Below are positions 32,026-40,934 of a stretch of 64,000 bases of DNA, one piece after another. The notes beneath the pieces are model-generated. The model did no database searches. It saw nothing but the letters and a program-made list of their open reading frames with translations, and was not told the DNA's origin. The stretch is from the NCBI GenBank assembly GCA_014804005.1, contig JAAVAP010000023.1, positions 1 to 64,000 on the forward strand. The letters are read 5' to 3'. Made by a program: the position numbers and the translations under genes. The DNA comes from Treponema sp. (GTDB lineage Bacteria; Spirochaetota; Spirochaetia; Treponematales; Treponemataceae). Within the stretch, counting starts at the first letter, position 1, and every line of letters begins with the position of its first letter.

Positions 32026-32954
32026 AATTTGGCTGGAAAAAATTTACATTGCACACAATTATATTGAATACAATCTTTTTTGCGATTATTTTTTCCGCAT
32101 GCGAATTCGGTTCGCCACTTTATCTTCACGGCGGAACTCCGGTGGATTCACGAAGCCGCGAAATAAAAATTTTGCAAAATCAAGACATTCCGAAATTCGA
32201 ACGAAACTCAGCAAAATATAGTTTTTTAATTTTGACGGACACACATTTCGGAACGGAAAAAACCGAACGCCGCGAAAAAGAATTCCTGCAAAAATTCGAA
32301 TCACTTCTTTCCGCCGCGCAGGACGAATTGAAGCCGCGCTTCATCATCAATTTGGGCGACACGCTAAACGCTGGGCGCGACGATGAGGCAGATTCGTTCA
32401 ACGAGGCTTCGAAAACTTGGTGCGAAAAAGCAAAGGAAATTTCGGACACGGACGATTTTAAAATTTATTCAATTTTGGGAAATCACGACTTGTACAATGA
32501 AGGCTGGAAAATTTGGAAAGAAAAAATTTGGCCGGGCGTTTCATATTACAAATTTTTCTTGGATGCGGATTCGGACGGAAAAGGATTTTGGTTTTATTTT
32601 TTGGACAGCGCGAACGGAACTTTAGGCGCAAGTCAACTTGAAGATTTGGAAAAAAATCTCGAAGCCGATTCTGCTCCGAAAATTATTTTTTGCCACTACC
32701 CTCCGTTTGTCGAACAAAACGGGCAATATCATTTTGCGTTCGGAAATACGATTGAGCGCAATAAGATGATTGCGATTTTTGCGCGGCATAATGTCAAGTT
32801 TATTTTTGCTGGGCACGCGCACGAATACAGCGAGCACAATTTTAATAAATTTGTTGAAGTAGTCGTTCCGTCCTATGCCTTCAAAAAAGCATTCGCGCTA
32901 GTCACGATTGACGAAGCCAGCGAAAAAGTTGAATACAAAATCGTGGAATATTGA
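32022..32954 (+). CDS. Calcineurin-like metallophosphoesterase, lipoprotein
   Basis: A 310-residue protein with lipobox IFSAC (Cys27) and a complete metallophosphoesterase motif set: LTDTHFG, GDTLNAG, GNHD, CHYPPF and GHAHEY, the usual dimetal ligands. It is predicted to hydrolyse phosphoesters outside the cytoplasm. The TTG at 32022 is chosen because it gives the signal peptide its normal length and overlaps the stop of the preceding gene; the frame upstream has no other suitable start. Confidence 0.82.
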   Translation: MKFGWKKFTLHTIILNTIFFAIIFSACEFGSPLYLHGGTPVDSRSREIKILQNQDIPKFERNSAKYSFLILTDTHFGTEKTERREKEFLQKFESLLSAAQDELKPRFIINLGDTLNAGRDDEADSFNEASKTWCEKAKEISDTDDFKIYSILGNHDLYNEGWKIWKEKIWPGVSYYKFFLDADSDGKGFWFYFLDSANGTLGASQLEDLEKNLEADSAPKIIFCHYPPFVEQNGQYHFAFGNTIERNKMIAIFARHNVKFIFAGHAHEYSEHNFNKFVEVVVPSYAFKKAFALVTIDEASEKVEYKIVEY

Positions 32955-32996
32955 AGCGGCTACATGCATTTTCTAACGCGCTTCGCAATTCTGCAA

Positions 32997-33347
32997 TTAC
33001 AATGCGGCAAAATCGATTTTTTGCAATGCTTCAAGCGTCTGTTCGTAAAGCGCGAAAAGTGCACTCGTGTTCGCTTGGATGAAAGCCGCGTCACCATCGC
33101 GGGCGGCGTGTTCGCATTTTTCCGCAAGATCGCCGAGTTGCACCGCGCCCACCATTCGCGCGTTCGACTTAAGTCCGTGCACGCGGATTTTGTAGTTTTC
33201 CCAATCCTGCTTTTCAAAAAAATCCGTGATTGCGGACACATTTTCGGCTTTTTGCTCGACGAACATTTGCACCATATCTTGATACATTTCCTTGTCGTCC
33301 ATAGAAAATTCCATTCCGCGCGCCGTGTCAATTTTGATTTCTTCCAT
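32997..33347 (-). CDS. Hpt-domain histidine phosphotransfer protein
   Basis: A 116-residue stand-alone Hpt domain. His57 in RVHGLKSNARMVG is the phospho-acceptor, with the typical GAVQLGDLAEKCEHAARDG helix after it. It would relay phosphate between a hybrid kinase and a response regulator, but neither is encoded nearby. ATG 33347 has AAGGA upstream; the longer frame to 33470 lies over purD. It follows purD by 26 bp on the same strand, so it probably shares its transcript. Confidence 0.85.
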   Translation of the reverse strand: MEEIKIDTARGMEFSMDDKEMYQDMVQMFVEQKAENVSAITDFFEKQDWENYKIRVHGLKSNARMVGAVQLGDLAEKCEHAARDGDAAFIQANTSALFALYEQTLEALQKIDFAAL

Positions 33348-33373
33348 AGTTTTTCCTTGCAAAAAAATCCGGT

Positions 33374-34726
33374 TTATTCCGAAACCGCAGCACCCGGCAA
33401 GCCGATGTCTTTTCGGAAAAACATTCCGTCGAATTTTACGGCTTCCAAAGCGTCGTATGATTTTTTCCAAGCCGCATCAAAAGTTTCCGCCGTCGTGCAA
33501 ACTGCGAGAACGCGGCCGCCGCTTGTGAGCATTTTGCGTTCGGACGAATCTTTCGAATTTTCCGCGCCGCATTCTTCAACTGCGCCCGCCACGAAAATTT
33601 TCGCGCCGTTTTTTTGCAAAATGTTTTCGTCGATGGAAATCGGAACGCCTTTTTTGTACGCGCCAGGATATCCGCCTGAAACGACGACTGGAGCGACAGC
33701 GAATTCTTTTTTCCAATTCAATTTGAATTCGTTCAAATTTCCCCGCACGATCGCCTCGCACATTTTCGCAAAATCAAAATCCATGAGCGGAAATACGGCT
33801 TGAGTTTCGGGATCGCCGAGCCGAACATTGTATTCCAAAAGTTTTGGGCCGTCCGGAGTTATCATCACGCCGAAAAAAATGAATCCGCGATAATCGAATT
33901 TTTCCGCAATCAAACCGTCCAAAGTTGGGCGTAAAATATTTTCTTCGAACTGCTTCATAATTTCGGGCGTTACGTCGGGGAGGGGACAAACCGCGCCCAT
34001 ACCGCCAGTGTTCGGACCTTTCGCGCCGTCGTTCAAACGCTTGTGGTCACGCGCAGGCAAAAACGGAACTATCGTAGCCGTGCCTTTTTTGATTGAATTT
34101 TCATCGACGCTCACCGCCGCCAAAACCGACATTTCGATTCCCGAAAGATAATCTTCCACGACGATTTTTTTCCCCGCGCTTCCAACTCGTCCGGAATTCA
34201 TAATGTCGTCCACCGCCGCAAGCGCCTGCTCGAGCGTCTTCGCCACGACCACGCCTTTTCCCGCCGCAAGCCCGTCGGCTTTTATCACGATCGGCGCACC
34301 GTGATTTTTGATGTAATTTTCCGCCGCAGCCTGCTCGCAAAAAGTTTCGCTCGCTGCGCTGGCAACGCGATATTTTTCCATGAACGCTTTCGCAAAATCT
34401 TTGCTGGCTTCGAGTTGCGCCGCAGCCTTCTTCGCGCCGACGCAAGGAATTCCTGCCGCCCAAAATTCGTCCGCCAAACCTTCGGCAAGCGGATCTTCCG
34501 GCCCGACTACAGCGAGCGTGCATTTTTCTTTTTTTGCGATTTCAACGTAAGGATTTTTGCCGTTCGCGCCCGATTTTGGAAGCGGAACATTCCGACATTT
34601 TTTTTCATTGCAAGTGCCGCCATTTCCAGTCGCGCACAAAATTTCTTCGACAGAATCACTTTGGGCAAGCCGCCATGCGATTGCATGCTCGCGTCCGCCC
34701 GAACCAATAACGATAATTTTTTGCAT
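33374..34726 (-). CDS. purD: Phosphoribosylamine-glycine ligase
   Basis: A 450-residue ATP-grasp enzyme of purine synthesis (phosphoribosylamine + glycine to GAR). It shows the N-terminal IIVIGSGGREHAIAWRLA, the ATP-grasp signature IVIKADGLAAGKGVVVA, the DHKRLNDGAKGPNTGGMGA loop and RLGDPETQAVFPLM. Length is slightly above the usual 420-430 because of an insert around GAVEECGAENSKDSS near the C-terminus. ATG 34726 lies six bases after TACAAT in the same arrangement as purH; no ribosome site. Confidence 0.95.
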   Translation of the reverse strand: MQKIIVIGSGGREHAIAWRLAQSDSVEEILCATGNGGTCNEKKCRNVPLPKSGANGKNPYVEIAKKEKCTLAVVGPEDPLAEGLADEFWAAGIPCVGAKKAAAQLEASKDFAKAFMEKYRVASAASETFCEQAAAENYIKNHGAPIVIKADGLAAGKGVVVAKTLEQALAAVDDIMNSGRVGSAGKKIVVEDYLSGIEMSVLAAVSVDENSIKKGTATIVPFLPARDHKRLNDGAKGPNTGGMGAVCPLPDVTPEIMKQFEENILRPTLDGLIAEKFDYRGFIFFGVMITPDGPKLLEYNVRLGDPETQAVFPLMDFDFAKMCEAIVRGNLNEFKLNWKKEFAVAPVVVSGGYPGAYKKGVPISIDENILQKNGAKIFVAGAVEECGAENSKDSSERKMLTSGGRVLAVCTTAETFDAAWKKSYDALEAVKFDGMFFRKDIGLPGAAVSE

Positions 34727-34732
34727 GAAATT

Positions 34733-34761
34733 ATTGTAAAACAAAATTCATTTTTTTTCAA
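34733..34761 (-). promoter_or_regulatory. purD promoter, leaderless type
   Basis: TTGAAA (34761-34756), 17-nt spacer, TACAAT (34738-34733), AATTTC, ATG. The purH promoter and the start of the gene at 34916 show the same TACAAT-NATTTN-ATG arrangement. Confidence 0.6.
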
Positions 34762-34915
34762 TAGTCGAATTTCTATGAAAAATTTGCTGGCAACATACAG
34801 GCAAGATTTTCAACGAATCGAAAATCAAAAAAATAGCGACGATATTTTCGATTTTAAAATTATTCCCGCAAAAAATCTGCTAGAAAAAATTGTGTTTTAA
34901 AGTTACAATGATTTT

Positions 34916-35320
34916 ATGGAATTTATTCTTTTATTTGCCGCAATTCTTCTAATAATTTTCGCGCTTTCGTATTTTGCATTTTTCAGGCGAAATTCAAAAT
35001 CAAAAAAATTTGCGGAAAAAAATTCGTCGCGCGCCACGCTTGTAAATTGCCCGATTTGTGGCTCCCCCCTTTTGAAAGGTCAAAACATAATCAGCAAAGT
35101 CTATCGTCCTATGAACGTTCCGGATCAGCGATGTACGGTGAGCGGCTGCCCAAATTGTTTTCCAATTTGCAAGGCGGGGGTAAAAAGAATTTGCCCTGTT
35201 TGCGCAAAAAGCATTCCTCAAGACGGCTATTTGGTTTCGCGACTTTTCAACAGAACGCAAGGAAAAAAACACGTTATGATTGTTGGCTGCAATCAATGTC
35301 TGCACAACGAAGTCAAGTGA
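34916..35320 (+). CDS. Membrane-anchored zinc-ribbon protein
   Basis: A 134-residue protein with one N-terminal membrane segment (LLFAAILLIIFALSYFAFF) and a cytoplasmic or periplasmic part holding four Cys pairs: CPICGS, CxxxxCPNC, CPVC and CNQC, likely two zinc ribbons. Function unknown. The frame starts six bases after TACAAT without a Shine-Dalgarno sequence, the leaderless arrangement also seen at purD and purH. Confidence 0.65.
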   Translation: MEFILLFAAILLIIFALSYFAFFRRNSKSKKFAEKNSSRATLVNCPICGSPLLKGQNIISKVYRPMNVPDQRCTVSGCPNCFPICKAGVKRICPVCAKSIPQDGYLVSRLFNRTQGKKHVMIVGCNQCLHNEVK

Positions 35321-35424
35321 TTTTTCGCTACAATTTTTCACTTGAACAACTTGGAAGAATTTGTTATATTTACGAGAATCGTCCTCCGAGCCCAAACGGT
35401 TTCGTCGCATTGTAGGAGCTTTTG

Positions 35425-36066
35425 ATGAAAAAATTTTTTTTGATTTTCCTTGCGATTTTCGCGATCGGAAATTTTGCATTTGCCGACACTGCCGCAGAAA
35501 ATTATCTCTCGCATTTTGAGCAACTTGTAAATCAAATTGAAGCCGACGCAAAAAATAAAGACGCTTCAAACATTTCGCTTTATGAATCGTTGAAAACGGC
35601 GATCGATGCCGAGCGCACAGCGACCACGCTTTCGGTTTTGCAACGTTTTTCGGATTGGCGTTTGACCGGTCGTTATGACAGCGCGCATTCAAAACTTGTG
35701 GCGAATTCAAAAAAATCCGATGTCTCCGCAAAAGCAGAAGTTGTGAAAGAAAAGGCAAGCGGCGCGGTGGAATCTGCGAAAGAGTCCGCTAGCGAAAAAA
35801 TTGATTCGGCGAAAATCAATGTAAATTCAAAGGTCGAAGAATTGGAAAATCTTGCGCGGAAAAAAATCAATCAAACGATTGGAACGAAGACCGAAGAAAT
35901 TTCAGGAAAGGTCGGAACGAAAGCGGAGGAATTGGAAAACGCCGCCAAAGAAAAAGCCGGAGTGATGAAAGCGGAAGCCTCCGAAAAAATTCAAAGCAGC
36001 ACTTCAAAACTCATGAATTTCCTAAATGGAATTTTCAACGACAAGGAATCTGAAAACGAAAAATAA
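35425..36066 (+). CDS. Exported helical repeat protein
   Basis: A 213-residue protein with a signal peptide (KKFFLIFLAIFAIGNFAFA). The second half is made of 11-residue-like amphipathic repeats rich in Lys, Glu and Ala (VEELENLARKKI, AEELENAAKEKA, SEKIDSAKINV), reminiscent of apolipoprotein or LEA-type amphipathic helices. It may coat membranes or bridge envelope layers; no family is recognised. TAGGAG precedes ATG 35425. Confidence 0.65.
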   Translation: MKKFFLIFLAIFAIGNFAFADTAAENYLSHFEQLVNQIEADAKNKDASNISLYESLKTAIDAERTATTLSVLQRFSDWRLTGRYDSAHSKLVANSKKSDVSAKAEVVKEKASGAVESAKESASEKIDSAKINVNSKVEELENLARKKINQTIGTKTEEISGKVGTKAEELENAAKEKAGVMKAEASEKIQSSTSKLMNFLNGIFNDKESENEK

Positions 36067-36088
36067 TTTTCATCAATTTTCGTTTTAT

Positions 36089-36123
36089 AAAAAAATCGAC
36101 GGCAAATGCCGTCGATTTTTTTT
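36089..36123. terminator. Bidirectional terminator
   Basis: A6-TCGACGGC-AAAT-GCCGTCGA-T8 between convergent genes. Confidence 0.9.
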
Positions 36124-36146
36124 CGCCAAATTTTTTTTACAAAAAT

Positions 36147-37319
36147 TTAATGGTGAAAAAGTCGGATTCCCGTAAACGCCATTGCGATTCCGTGATCGTC
36201 GCAGGCTTGGATTACAGCGTCGTCGCGGATTGAGCCGCCTGGCTGCGCGATTACGCTTGCGCCAGATTTTGCCGCGCGTTCAACATTGTCACCGAACGGA
36301 AAGAACGCGTCGCTTCCAACGGCAACGTCGCGGTTTTTTGAAATCCATTCGCGTTTTTCGGCTTCTGTAAAAACGCTCGGCTTTTCGGCGAAAATTTTCT
36401 GCCATTTTCCTTCGGCAAGAACATCGTCGTATTCCGCGCTCGTGTAAACGTCGATTGCGTTGTCGCGGTCGGCGCGCTTTATTCCTTCGATGAATTTCAA
36501 ATCCAAAACTTTCGGGCATTGTCTGAGCCACCATTTGTCGGCTTTGTCGCCGGCGAGCCGCGTGCAGTGAACTCGGCTTTGCTGACCCGCGCCAATTCCG
36601 ATTGCCTGCCCATCTTTGACATAGCAAACGCTGTTCGACTGCGTGTATTTCAGGACAATGAGCGAAATCACCAAATTGCGTTTTTCTTCTTCGGAAAGAT
36701 TTTTGTTTTTCGTCACGACATTTTCGAGGCAGGAAGAATCAATTTTCAAAAAATTGTGTCCTTGTTCGAATGTGATTCCGAAAACTTGCTTGCACTCCAA
36801 TTCAGGCGGGACGAAATTTTCATCGATTTGAATCACGCAATACGCGCCCTTTTTTTTGCCTCGAAGAATTTCAAGCGCGTCCGCATCGTAAGATGGAGCG
36901 ATTATTCCGTCGGAAACTTCTTTTGCGATGAGCTGCGCCGTGGCTTTGTCGCACGAATCCGAAAGCGCGATGAAATCTCCGAAACTCGACATTCTGTCCG
37001 CGCCACGCGCGCGCGCATACGCCGAAGCAAGCGGCGAAAGTTCAACGTCGCCAGTAAAATAAATTTTTTTCAAAGTTTCAGAAAGCGGAATTCCGACCGC
37101 CGCGCCCGCAGGAGAAACGTGCTTGAAACTCGTGGCCGCAGGAAGTCCAGTGGCTTCTTTCAATTCTTTTACAAGCTGCCAGCCGTTGAGCGCGTCAAGC
37201 AAATTTATGTAGCCGGGACGACCGTTCAAAACCGTGATCGGCAAATTTCCATTTTCAACGAAAACCCGCGCCGGTTTTTGGTTTGGGTTGCATCCATATT
37301 TTAATTCCAATTCTTTCAT
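36147..37319 (-). CDS. purH: Stand-alone AICAR transformylase (PurH C-terminal domain only)
   Basis: A 390-residue protein matching the formyltransferase half of Pur[13 protein letters not shown] (catalytic Lys-His), [22 protein letters not shown] and the [16 protein letters not shown] end. It transfers a formyl group to AICAR in step 9 of purine synthesis. The IMP cyclohydrolase domain that is fused at the N-terminus in most bacteria is absent, so step 10 must be encoded elsewhere. ATG 37319 follows TACAAT by six bases; no ribosome site. Confidence 0.9.
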   Translation of the reverse strand: MKELELKYGCNPNQKPARVFVENGNLPITVLNGRPGYINLLDALNGWQLVKELKEATGLPAATSFKHVSPAGAAVGIPLSETLKKIYFTGDVELSPLASAYARARGADRMSSFGDFIALSDSCDKATAQLIAKEVSDGIIAPSYDADALEILRGKKKGAYCVIQIDENFVPPELECKQVFGITFEQGHNFLKIDSSCLENVVTKNKNLSEEEKRNLVISLIVLKYTQSNSVCYVKDGQAIGIGAGQQSRVHCTRLAGDKADKWWLRQCPKVLDLKFIEGIKRADRDNAIDVYTSAEYDDVLAEGKWQKIFAEKPSVFTEAEKREWISKNRDVAVGSDAFFPFGDNVERAAKSGASVIAQPGGSIRDDAVIQACDDHGIAMAFTGIRLFHH

Positions 37320-37325
37320 AAAATA

Positions 37326-37354
37326 ATTGTAAATCAAAAACGGATTTTTTACAA
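37326..37354 (-). promoter_or_regulatory. purH promoter, leaderless type
   Basis: TTGTAA (37354-37349), 17-nt spacer, TACAAT (37331-37326), TATTTT, ATG 37319. Nearly the same cassette as purD. Confidence 0.6.
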
Positions 37355-37468
37355 GTGTTAAAAATCGATGCGCGAATTTTCGATTGTCGTCAATATCAAT
37401 TTTTCGAATTTTTTTGCGTTTTGCGGTAAAAAGTTTTCAAAAAAATCTATCTTATATGCGAGGTGAAA

Positions 37469-38605
37469 ATGAAAACAATAATCAAAACTTTCGTAGCCGT
37501 AATTGCGTTTACGGTTTGCGTGTCTTTTTGGACTTTGTGTTTTGCGACGCTGTTTAGCGGATGCGCGGCCGTTGGGGAGGGAAAACACGTTTCTTTGAAA
37601 ATCGTCAATTGGAACGCGCAGATTTTTTTTGACGCGAACAATGACGGCATCGAATATTCCAATTTTCAAAAGTCGAAAAAATGGGGCGAGGTTGCTTATA
37701 AAGGCCGGCTGAAAAAACTTTGCGACACAATCAAAGTTTTGGACGGCGATGTCGTGATTCTCGAGGAAATTGAAAACGAAGGAATTCTGCACGACATTTC
37801 AAACGCGCTCGCGGGCGAAAATTGGAATCCGAAAAAAGTTTATCGCTATGGATGTTTTTCCAAAAAGAAAAATTCTTCGATTGGCTGCGCCGTGATTTCA
37901 CGTTACGAACTTTGCGATTTTAAAATTCATTCGCTTGACGTTCGTGCGGAAAATTCGCGCGCTCCTTCTATGCGTCCGCTCATCGAAGTGGATTTGCTTG
38001 CCGCGAAAAATAAATTTTCCGACGAAAAGAACTCACGTGCGCTGAAAATTTTTGTGAATCATTGGAAGTCGAAATCGGGCGGTGAAGAAGAATCGAAAAT
38101 TTGGCGGCGATGGCAAGAAGGACTTTTGGCGCAAAAAATTTCCGACGCGCAAAACGATGCGACTTTGCCCGCGATAATTTGCGCCGGCGACTTCAATCAA
38201 GACATAATGGAATTCAGTTTTATTGAGATTGAATCGGAAGATTTTTTGGATGCGGGCGCGGATGAAAATGTCAACTTTCGCAAATCGCAAATTGAGGTGA
38301 AAGTTGAATCGAAAAATTTTTGCAACGCGCCAAATATTGAATTTGCGATGTTTGATTCTCGAGAAAAGATTCTTGTGTATTCGCCGTGGCTGGAATTTTC
38401 AGGCGAAGAAGGCAGCTATTTTTTCCGCGACAAATGGGAGAGAATCGATCATTTTTTTGCTTGCGGGCAAATCGCGCTCAAAGAATTTTCGCCGCAAACT
38501 TCCGGCGCGTGGGCGTATGATGACGGCAGGCCGAAGTCATTCAAAATTTATTCGCTCAATGGATATTCCGACCATTTGCCAATTTCGTGCATTGTGGAAT
38601 TTTAG
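37469..38605 (+). CDS. Endonuclease/exonuclease/phosphatase-family lipoprotein
   Basis: A 378-residue exported protein with a lipobox (LFSGC) near residue 30 and EEP motifs in order: VNWNAQIFFD, VVILEEIEN (catalytic Glu), NHWKSKSGG, GDFNQD and GYSDHLPI (catalytic Asp-His). Family members cut DNA, phosphoinositides or sphingomyelin; an extracellular DNase or phosphodiesterase fits the lipoprotein anchor. ATG 37469 has GAGGTG directly upstream. A GC-rich stretch with inverted GGGGAAGG/CCTTTCCCC follows at 38640-38745. Confidence 0.82.
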   Translation: MKTIIKTFVAVIAFTVCVSFWTLCFATLFSGCAAVGEGKHVSLKIVNWNAQIFFDANNDGIEYSNFQKSKKWGEVAYKGRLKKLCDTIKVLDGDVVILEEIENEGILHDISNALAGENWNPKKVYRYGCFSKKKNSSIGCAVISRYELCDFKIHSLDVRAENSRAPSMRPLIEVDLLAAKNKFSDEKNSRALKIFVNHWKSKSGGEEESKIWRRWQEGLLAQKISDAQNDATLPAIICAGDFNQDIMEFSFIEIESEDFLDAGADENVNFRKSQIEVKVESKNFCNAPNIEFAMFDSREKILVYSPWLEFSGEEGSYFFRDKWERIDHFFACGQIALKEFSPQTSGAWAYDDGRPKSFKIYSLNGYSDHLPISCIVEF

Positions 38606-38825
38606 AAAATGCCCGAACCTTCACGCAGAAATAATTGCGCGGAGGTTTTATTTTTGCAGGGGCTTGGGGGCGGCAGCCACCGGAGAAGGGGTAGCGAAAG
38701 ACCGCGCTTGCGGGCTGGAGCGAGGGGAAGGCTTTCCCCCTACAAAATAAAAAATTTGCTTTTTCAAAAATTCCATGCTATAATTTAATTCGTCTAGAAA
38801 AGAATTTCTGCATTCGGAGAAAATA

Positions 38826-39692
38826 ATGAAATTGGAAAAATATCGATTTGACGGAAGCGAAAAAATCGACTTAAAAAAAATTCGCTACGATTTTGACGAA
38901 ATAAAAGAAAAAAAATCCGCGCTCGTAAAGCAGACAAAAAAGAACATGGAAGAAGTTGCGGAACTGCAAGACCGCCTTTACGCCGAAGGACGCGAGGCGA
39001 TTTTGATTTGCCTTCAAGCTTTGGATGCAGCCGGGAAGGACAGTGTTGTGAAGCATGTTTTTTCCAGCATCAATCCGCAAGGCATCGAAGTGCACAGCTT
39101 CAAGTCGCCGAACACGGACGAAGCCTCGCACGATTTTTTGTGGCGTTATCACAAGCGACTTCCTTCGCGCGGCAAAATGTGCATTTTCAATCGCTCGTAT
39201 TACGAAGAAGTTTTGGTCGTGAAGGTGCACGAATTTTGGAAGGACTACAAAATGCCCGAACGCACGGTGAACGAAAACTACATCAAAAATCGCTACAAGG
39301 ACATTCGCGGATGGGAAGAATATCTTTACGGAAATTCATTTCGCGTAATAAAAATTTTTTTGAACCTTTCCAAAGAGGAACAAAAACGGCGTTTTTTGGA
39401 GCGGATAAATCGCGAAGAAAAAAACTGGAAATTCAGCGAGAACGACATCAAGGAGCGCGCATTTTTCGACGACTACCGCGCGGCGTTCGAGGACGCAATC
39501 AACGCCACGAGCACAAAAGAATGCCCGTGGTATGTTTTGCCTGCCGACAAAAAATGGTACACGCGCTATCTCGTTTCAGAAATTCTTTTGGACGTAATGC
39601 GCGACATAAATCCGCAATATCCCGAATTGGACGACGGCGCGAAAAGTCGGCTTGGCGAGTGCAAAAAAAAGTTGGAAGATGAAAGCGAATAA
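38826..39692 (+). CDS. ppk2: Polyphosphate kinase 2 family protein
   Basis: A 288-residue PPK2 protein. Walker A is QALDAAGKDSVVKHV at about residues 65-78, and the Walker B-like NRSYYEEVLVVKVHE follows. These enzymes use polyphosphate to phosphorylate nucleoside mono- or diphosphates; the length fits the one-domain group acting on AMP or ADP. GGAGAAAATA precedes ATG 38826. It overlaps the next gene by 14 bp. Confidence 0.88.
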   Translation: MKLEKYRFDGSEKIDLKKIRYDFDEIKEKKSALVKQTKKNMEEVAELQDRLYAEGREAILICLQALDAAGKDSVVKHVFSSINPQGIEVHSFKSPNTDEASHDFLWRYHKRLPSRGKMCIFNRSYYEEVLVVKVHEFWKDYKMPERTVNENYIKNRYKDIRGWEEYLYGNSFRVIKIFLNLSKEEQKRRFLERINREEKNWKFSENDIKERAFFDDYRAAFEDAINATSTKECPWYVLPADKKWYTRYLVSEILLDVMRDINPQYPELDDGAKSRLGECKKKLEDESE

Positions 39693-40767
39693 ATCGTGTC
39701 GCAAAAATTATTTCGATAATTCTTCGCGGCATTTGCAAAATCTTCGCACGCGCGCATTTTTGGCATTTTCGATTTTTCTCGCATTCGGATTAAGCGGCTG
39801 TTTCCAAAAAAAATCGTCCGCTCAAACGCAATTTATTTTCAATACAATTTGCTCCGTCAACTTGTATGAAGATTCGAGCGAAGAACTTTACGCAGAAATT
39901 TTTTCGCACCTTCGAGAAATTGAAAATGTTTTCAACAATTATTCTCCCTGCTCCGAAATTTCGCGCGTGAACGAAAACGCCGCCGAACGCGAAGTGGAAG
40001 TGAGCGAAGATTTTTTCACAGTGCTTAAAACCGCGCTTTCTTTTTGCGAACTTTCGGGCGGCACGTTCGACATCACCGTGGGTCCACTCGTAAAACTTTG
40101 GAACGTAACAGGCGAAAATCCGCGCGTTCCGAGCGAAGAGGATTTCGCGCGCGTGATGCCGCTCATCGGCTACAAAAATGTCATTCTTTCAGAAGATGAA
40201 AGCGCGCCCACCGTGCGCTTTGCAAAAAAAGGCGTTCAGCTTGATTTGGGCGCGATTGCGAAAGGCTTCGCCGCAGACGAAGTGGAAAAAATTTTGCGCG
40301 AAAAAAAAGTACGCCGCGCAGTAATTTCCTTGGGCGGAAACGTCTATGTTCACGGAAAAAAATCTCGCGGCGAAAAATGGAGCGTCGGCATCAGAAATCC
40401 GTTCGGCAAAGGAAACGCCGCGACGCTTTTTGTACAAGACAATTCCGTGGTGACTAGCGGCGGCTATGAACGTTTCTTTGAAAAAGACGGCGAACTTTAC
40501 AGTCACATTCTAAATCCAGCAACAGGACTTCCAGTGCATACCGATATCGTTAGCGTCACGATAATCTGCCCGAACAGCATGGCGGCCGACGCACTCAGCA
40601 CGAGCATTTTCGTTTGCGGCTTGGAAAGCATAGCGCGATTTTCGCAAAGCCCGCTCTGCACCGAATTTGAATGCGTGGCGATTGACAAAGACGGCACAAT
40701 TTACGCGACGCGCGGCATCGAAAAAGATTTGGTTTTGCCAAAGGGGAAAGAAGCCCAGCGGCTTTGA
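39679..40767 (+). CDS. apbE: FAD:protein FMN transferase, lipoprotein (ApbE family)
   Basis: A 362-residue ApbE protein with lipobox GLSGC. Conserved segments are FNNYSPCSEISRVN, GGTFDITVGPLVKLW, LDLGAIAKGFAAD, ISLGGNVYVHG and the YSHILNPATGLPV metal loop. It covalently attaches FMN to Thr of partners such as Rnf or Nqr subunits, acting outside the cytoplasm. ATG 39679 lies within the last codons of the PPK2 gene, so translation is coupled; partner genes are not in the window. Confidence 0.9.
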   Translation: MKANKSCRKNYFDNSSRHLQNLRTRAFLAFSIFLAFGLSGCFQKKSSAQTQFIFNTICSVNLYEDSSEELYAEIFSHLREIENVFNNYSPCSEISRVNENAAEREVEVSEDFFTVLKTALSFCELSGGTFDITVGPLVKLWNVTGENPRVPSEEDFARVMPLIGYKNVILSEDESAPTVRFAKKGVQLDLGAIAKGFAADEVEKILREKKVRRAVISLGGNVYVHGKKSRGEKWSVGIRNPFGKGNAATLFVQDNSVVTSGGYERFFEKDGELYSHILNPATGLPVHTDIVSVTIICPNSMAADALSTSIFVCGLESIARFSQSPLCTEFECVAIDKDGTIYATRGIEKDLVLPKGKEAQRL

Positions 40768-40821
40768 ATTGTATTTGCAGAATCAAGCACATTTGGGAAA
40801 GACAATGATTTCGTGCAAATT

Positions 40822-40858
40822 AAAAACCCTGTCTACACTATAAAATGTGTAGGCAGGG
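40822..40858 (-). terminator. Terminator of the CsgG-like gene
   Basis: CCCTGTCTACAC (40827-40838) pairs with GTGTAGGCAGGG (40847-40858). Read on the minus strand the stem ends in TTTTTAATTT. Confidence 0.7.
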
Positions 40859-40934
40859 AAAACTTCTTTATGGAGGAAGTTGTTTTAAACAAAAAAATTT
40901 AGTAAGCTTTCATACTTTTGAATAGGAAAGCATT

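Noticed and set aside
34774..34900. 41-codon frame between purD and the zinc-ribbon gene
   Set aside because: It has an ATG but no ribosome site or recognisable sequence, and it lies over the purD upstream region; too weak to call.
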